Below, one piece after another: positions 7,071 to 7,841 of a DNA stretch of 7,841 nucleotides. Both the position numbers and the translations under genes were made by a program. The notes beneath the pieces are model-generated. The model ran no database searches and was not told where the DNA came from. It was given only the letters and a program-made list of their open reading frames with translations. The first letter of the stretch is position 1. Every line of letters begins with the position of its first letter. Source of the stretch: Bacteroidales bacterium (GTDB lineage: Bacteria > Bacteroidota > Bacteroidia > Bacteroidales > GCA-2748055); the NCBI GenBank assembly GCA_024763595.1, contig JANTFK010000137.1, forward strand, positions 1 through 7,841, given 5' to 3'.

Positions 7071-7841
7071 GCTTTCGCTGGATCTCCTCACCTTCTGCAT
7101 TGTAAAAGCGGTATTCCAGGAAATGGAGTGATTCGGCCGGAACGATCTTCACCTGGCAACCCAGTTCCTTCCTCCATTTTCTTTCCTCAGAATTGAATCC
7201 CTTCTTCAGGTAGGTAGCCACAAAAGGATGCAGATTCAGTTGCACCTTTTTCAACTGGTGCTCCCCAATCAGCAGGGATAGCTCGTTCTTCACCATTTCG
7301 GGAAAGAGAATGGGCGGCTGCACCTTCCCGCTTCCACCACAGGTGGGACAGTTCTCGGCGGTTTCGATATGCATTTCCGGACGTACCCGCTGACGGGTGA
7401 TCTGCATCAGTCCAAACTTACTCAGAGGCAATATGTTGTGTTTTGTCTTATCCACACTCATGACCTCCTTCATTCGCTCGTACAGCTTCTGTTTATGCTC
7501 CTGCCTGTGCATGTCGATAAAATCCACCACGATGATCCCGCCCATATCCCTGAGCCGCAACTGGCGGGCAATCTCATCAGCAGCCGACATGTTCACCTCC
7601 ACTGCATTTGTCTCCTGGTCACTGGAGGACCTTGAGCGGGTCCCGCTGTTCACGTCAATGACGTGCAGCGCTTCGGTATGTTCAATGATCAGGTAAGCTC
7701 CCTGTTTAAAAGAAACAGTCTTTCCAAAGGAAGCCTTTATCTGTTTGATAATGCCCATCTTGTCGAAAATAGGCGTTTTGCCGGTATAGAGTTTAACGAT
7801 CTTCTCCTTCTCCGGAGCCACTTCACCGATGTATTCCTTAA
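7063..7841 (-). CDS. rng: Ribonuclease E/G family endoribonuclease, C-terminal part (5' end outside window)
   Basis: About 258 codons are visible; the frame stays open to the window edge (in-frame KEYIGE before the GTG at 7821), so the start lies outside and that GTG is not it. RNase E/G enzymes cut single-stranded RNA in rRNA maturation and mRNA decay in the cytoplasm. The catalytic DNase I-like region is present: VIDVNSG with its metal-binding Asp at 7654-7656, and GGIIVVDFIDM with the second Asp at 7522-7524, matching the two catalytic aspartates known from E. coli RNase E. The Zn-link follows as CPTCGGSG, with cysteines at 7348-7350 and 7339-7341; in the family this pair holds two subunits together through zinc. 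The protein ends soon after the small C-terminal domain, without the long degradosome scaffold of RNase E, so RNase G is the better name. The N-terminal S1 domain would lie outside the window. dsbD follows 71 bp downstream. Confidence 0.92.
   Translation of the reverse strand, partial: KEYIGEVAPEKEKIVKLYTGKTPIFDKMGIIKQIKASFGKTVSFKQGAYLIIEHTEALHVIDVNSGTRSRSSSDQETNAVEVNMSAADEIARQLRLRDMGGIIVVDFIDMHRQEHKQKLYERMKEVMSVDKTKHNILPLSKFGLMQITRQRVRPEMHIETAENCPTCGGSGKVQPPILFPEMVKNELSLLIGEHQLKKVQLNLHPFVATYLKKGFNSEERKWRKELGCQVKIVPAESLHFLEYRFYNAEGEEIQRKQH

Overview
The window looks like Bacteroidota chromosome, most likely an environmental member of class Bacteroidia. Three things point there: a large secreted protein ends in a type IX secretion (Por) C-terminal sorting domain; the first gene encodes an outer-membrane barrel of a type common in the phylum that ends in phenylalanine; and a candidate promoter follows the Bacteroidetes -33/-7 pattern. 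No rRNA, tRNA, CRISPR array, insertion sequence or phage gene was seen.

Layout: two convergent gene blocks meet at about 4795-4864. The plus-strand block (1-4794) holds the 3' end of an outer-membrane beta-barrel gene, a 90-bp gap with a candidate promoter, a 587-aa pentaheme c-type cytochrome that is probably a lipoprotein, and, 23 bp later, an 844-aa secreted Asp-box (BNR) beta-propeller with a type IX sorting tail. The cytochrome and propeller are probably cotranscribed. The minus-strand block (4865-7841) holds the 3' part of an RNase E/G gene followed by dsbD, whose product carries reducing power across the inner membrane. The junction contains a 12-bp tandem repeat.

How the genes may work together: the cytochrome needs reduced CXXCH cysteines for heme attachment, which is the kind of job DsbD does, but DsbD is a general factor and lies in the opposing block, so this link is only contextual. 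The cytochrome/propeller pair suggests a cell-surface redox or electron-transfer module; neither substrate nor partner can be read from the sequence.

The most notable non-coding signal is a perfect tandem duplication of a 13-bp palindrome (ATGATAGTATCAT) overlapping the preferred dsbD start codon. It looks like an operator or a translation-control hairpin. Other oddities are the in-frame 12-bp repeat just past the dsbD stop codon and a 30-bp duplicated segment in the DsbD linker.
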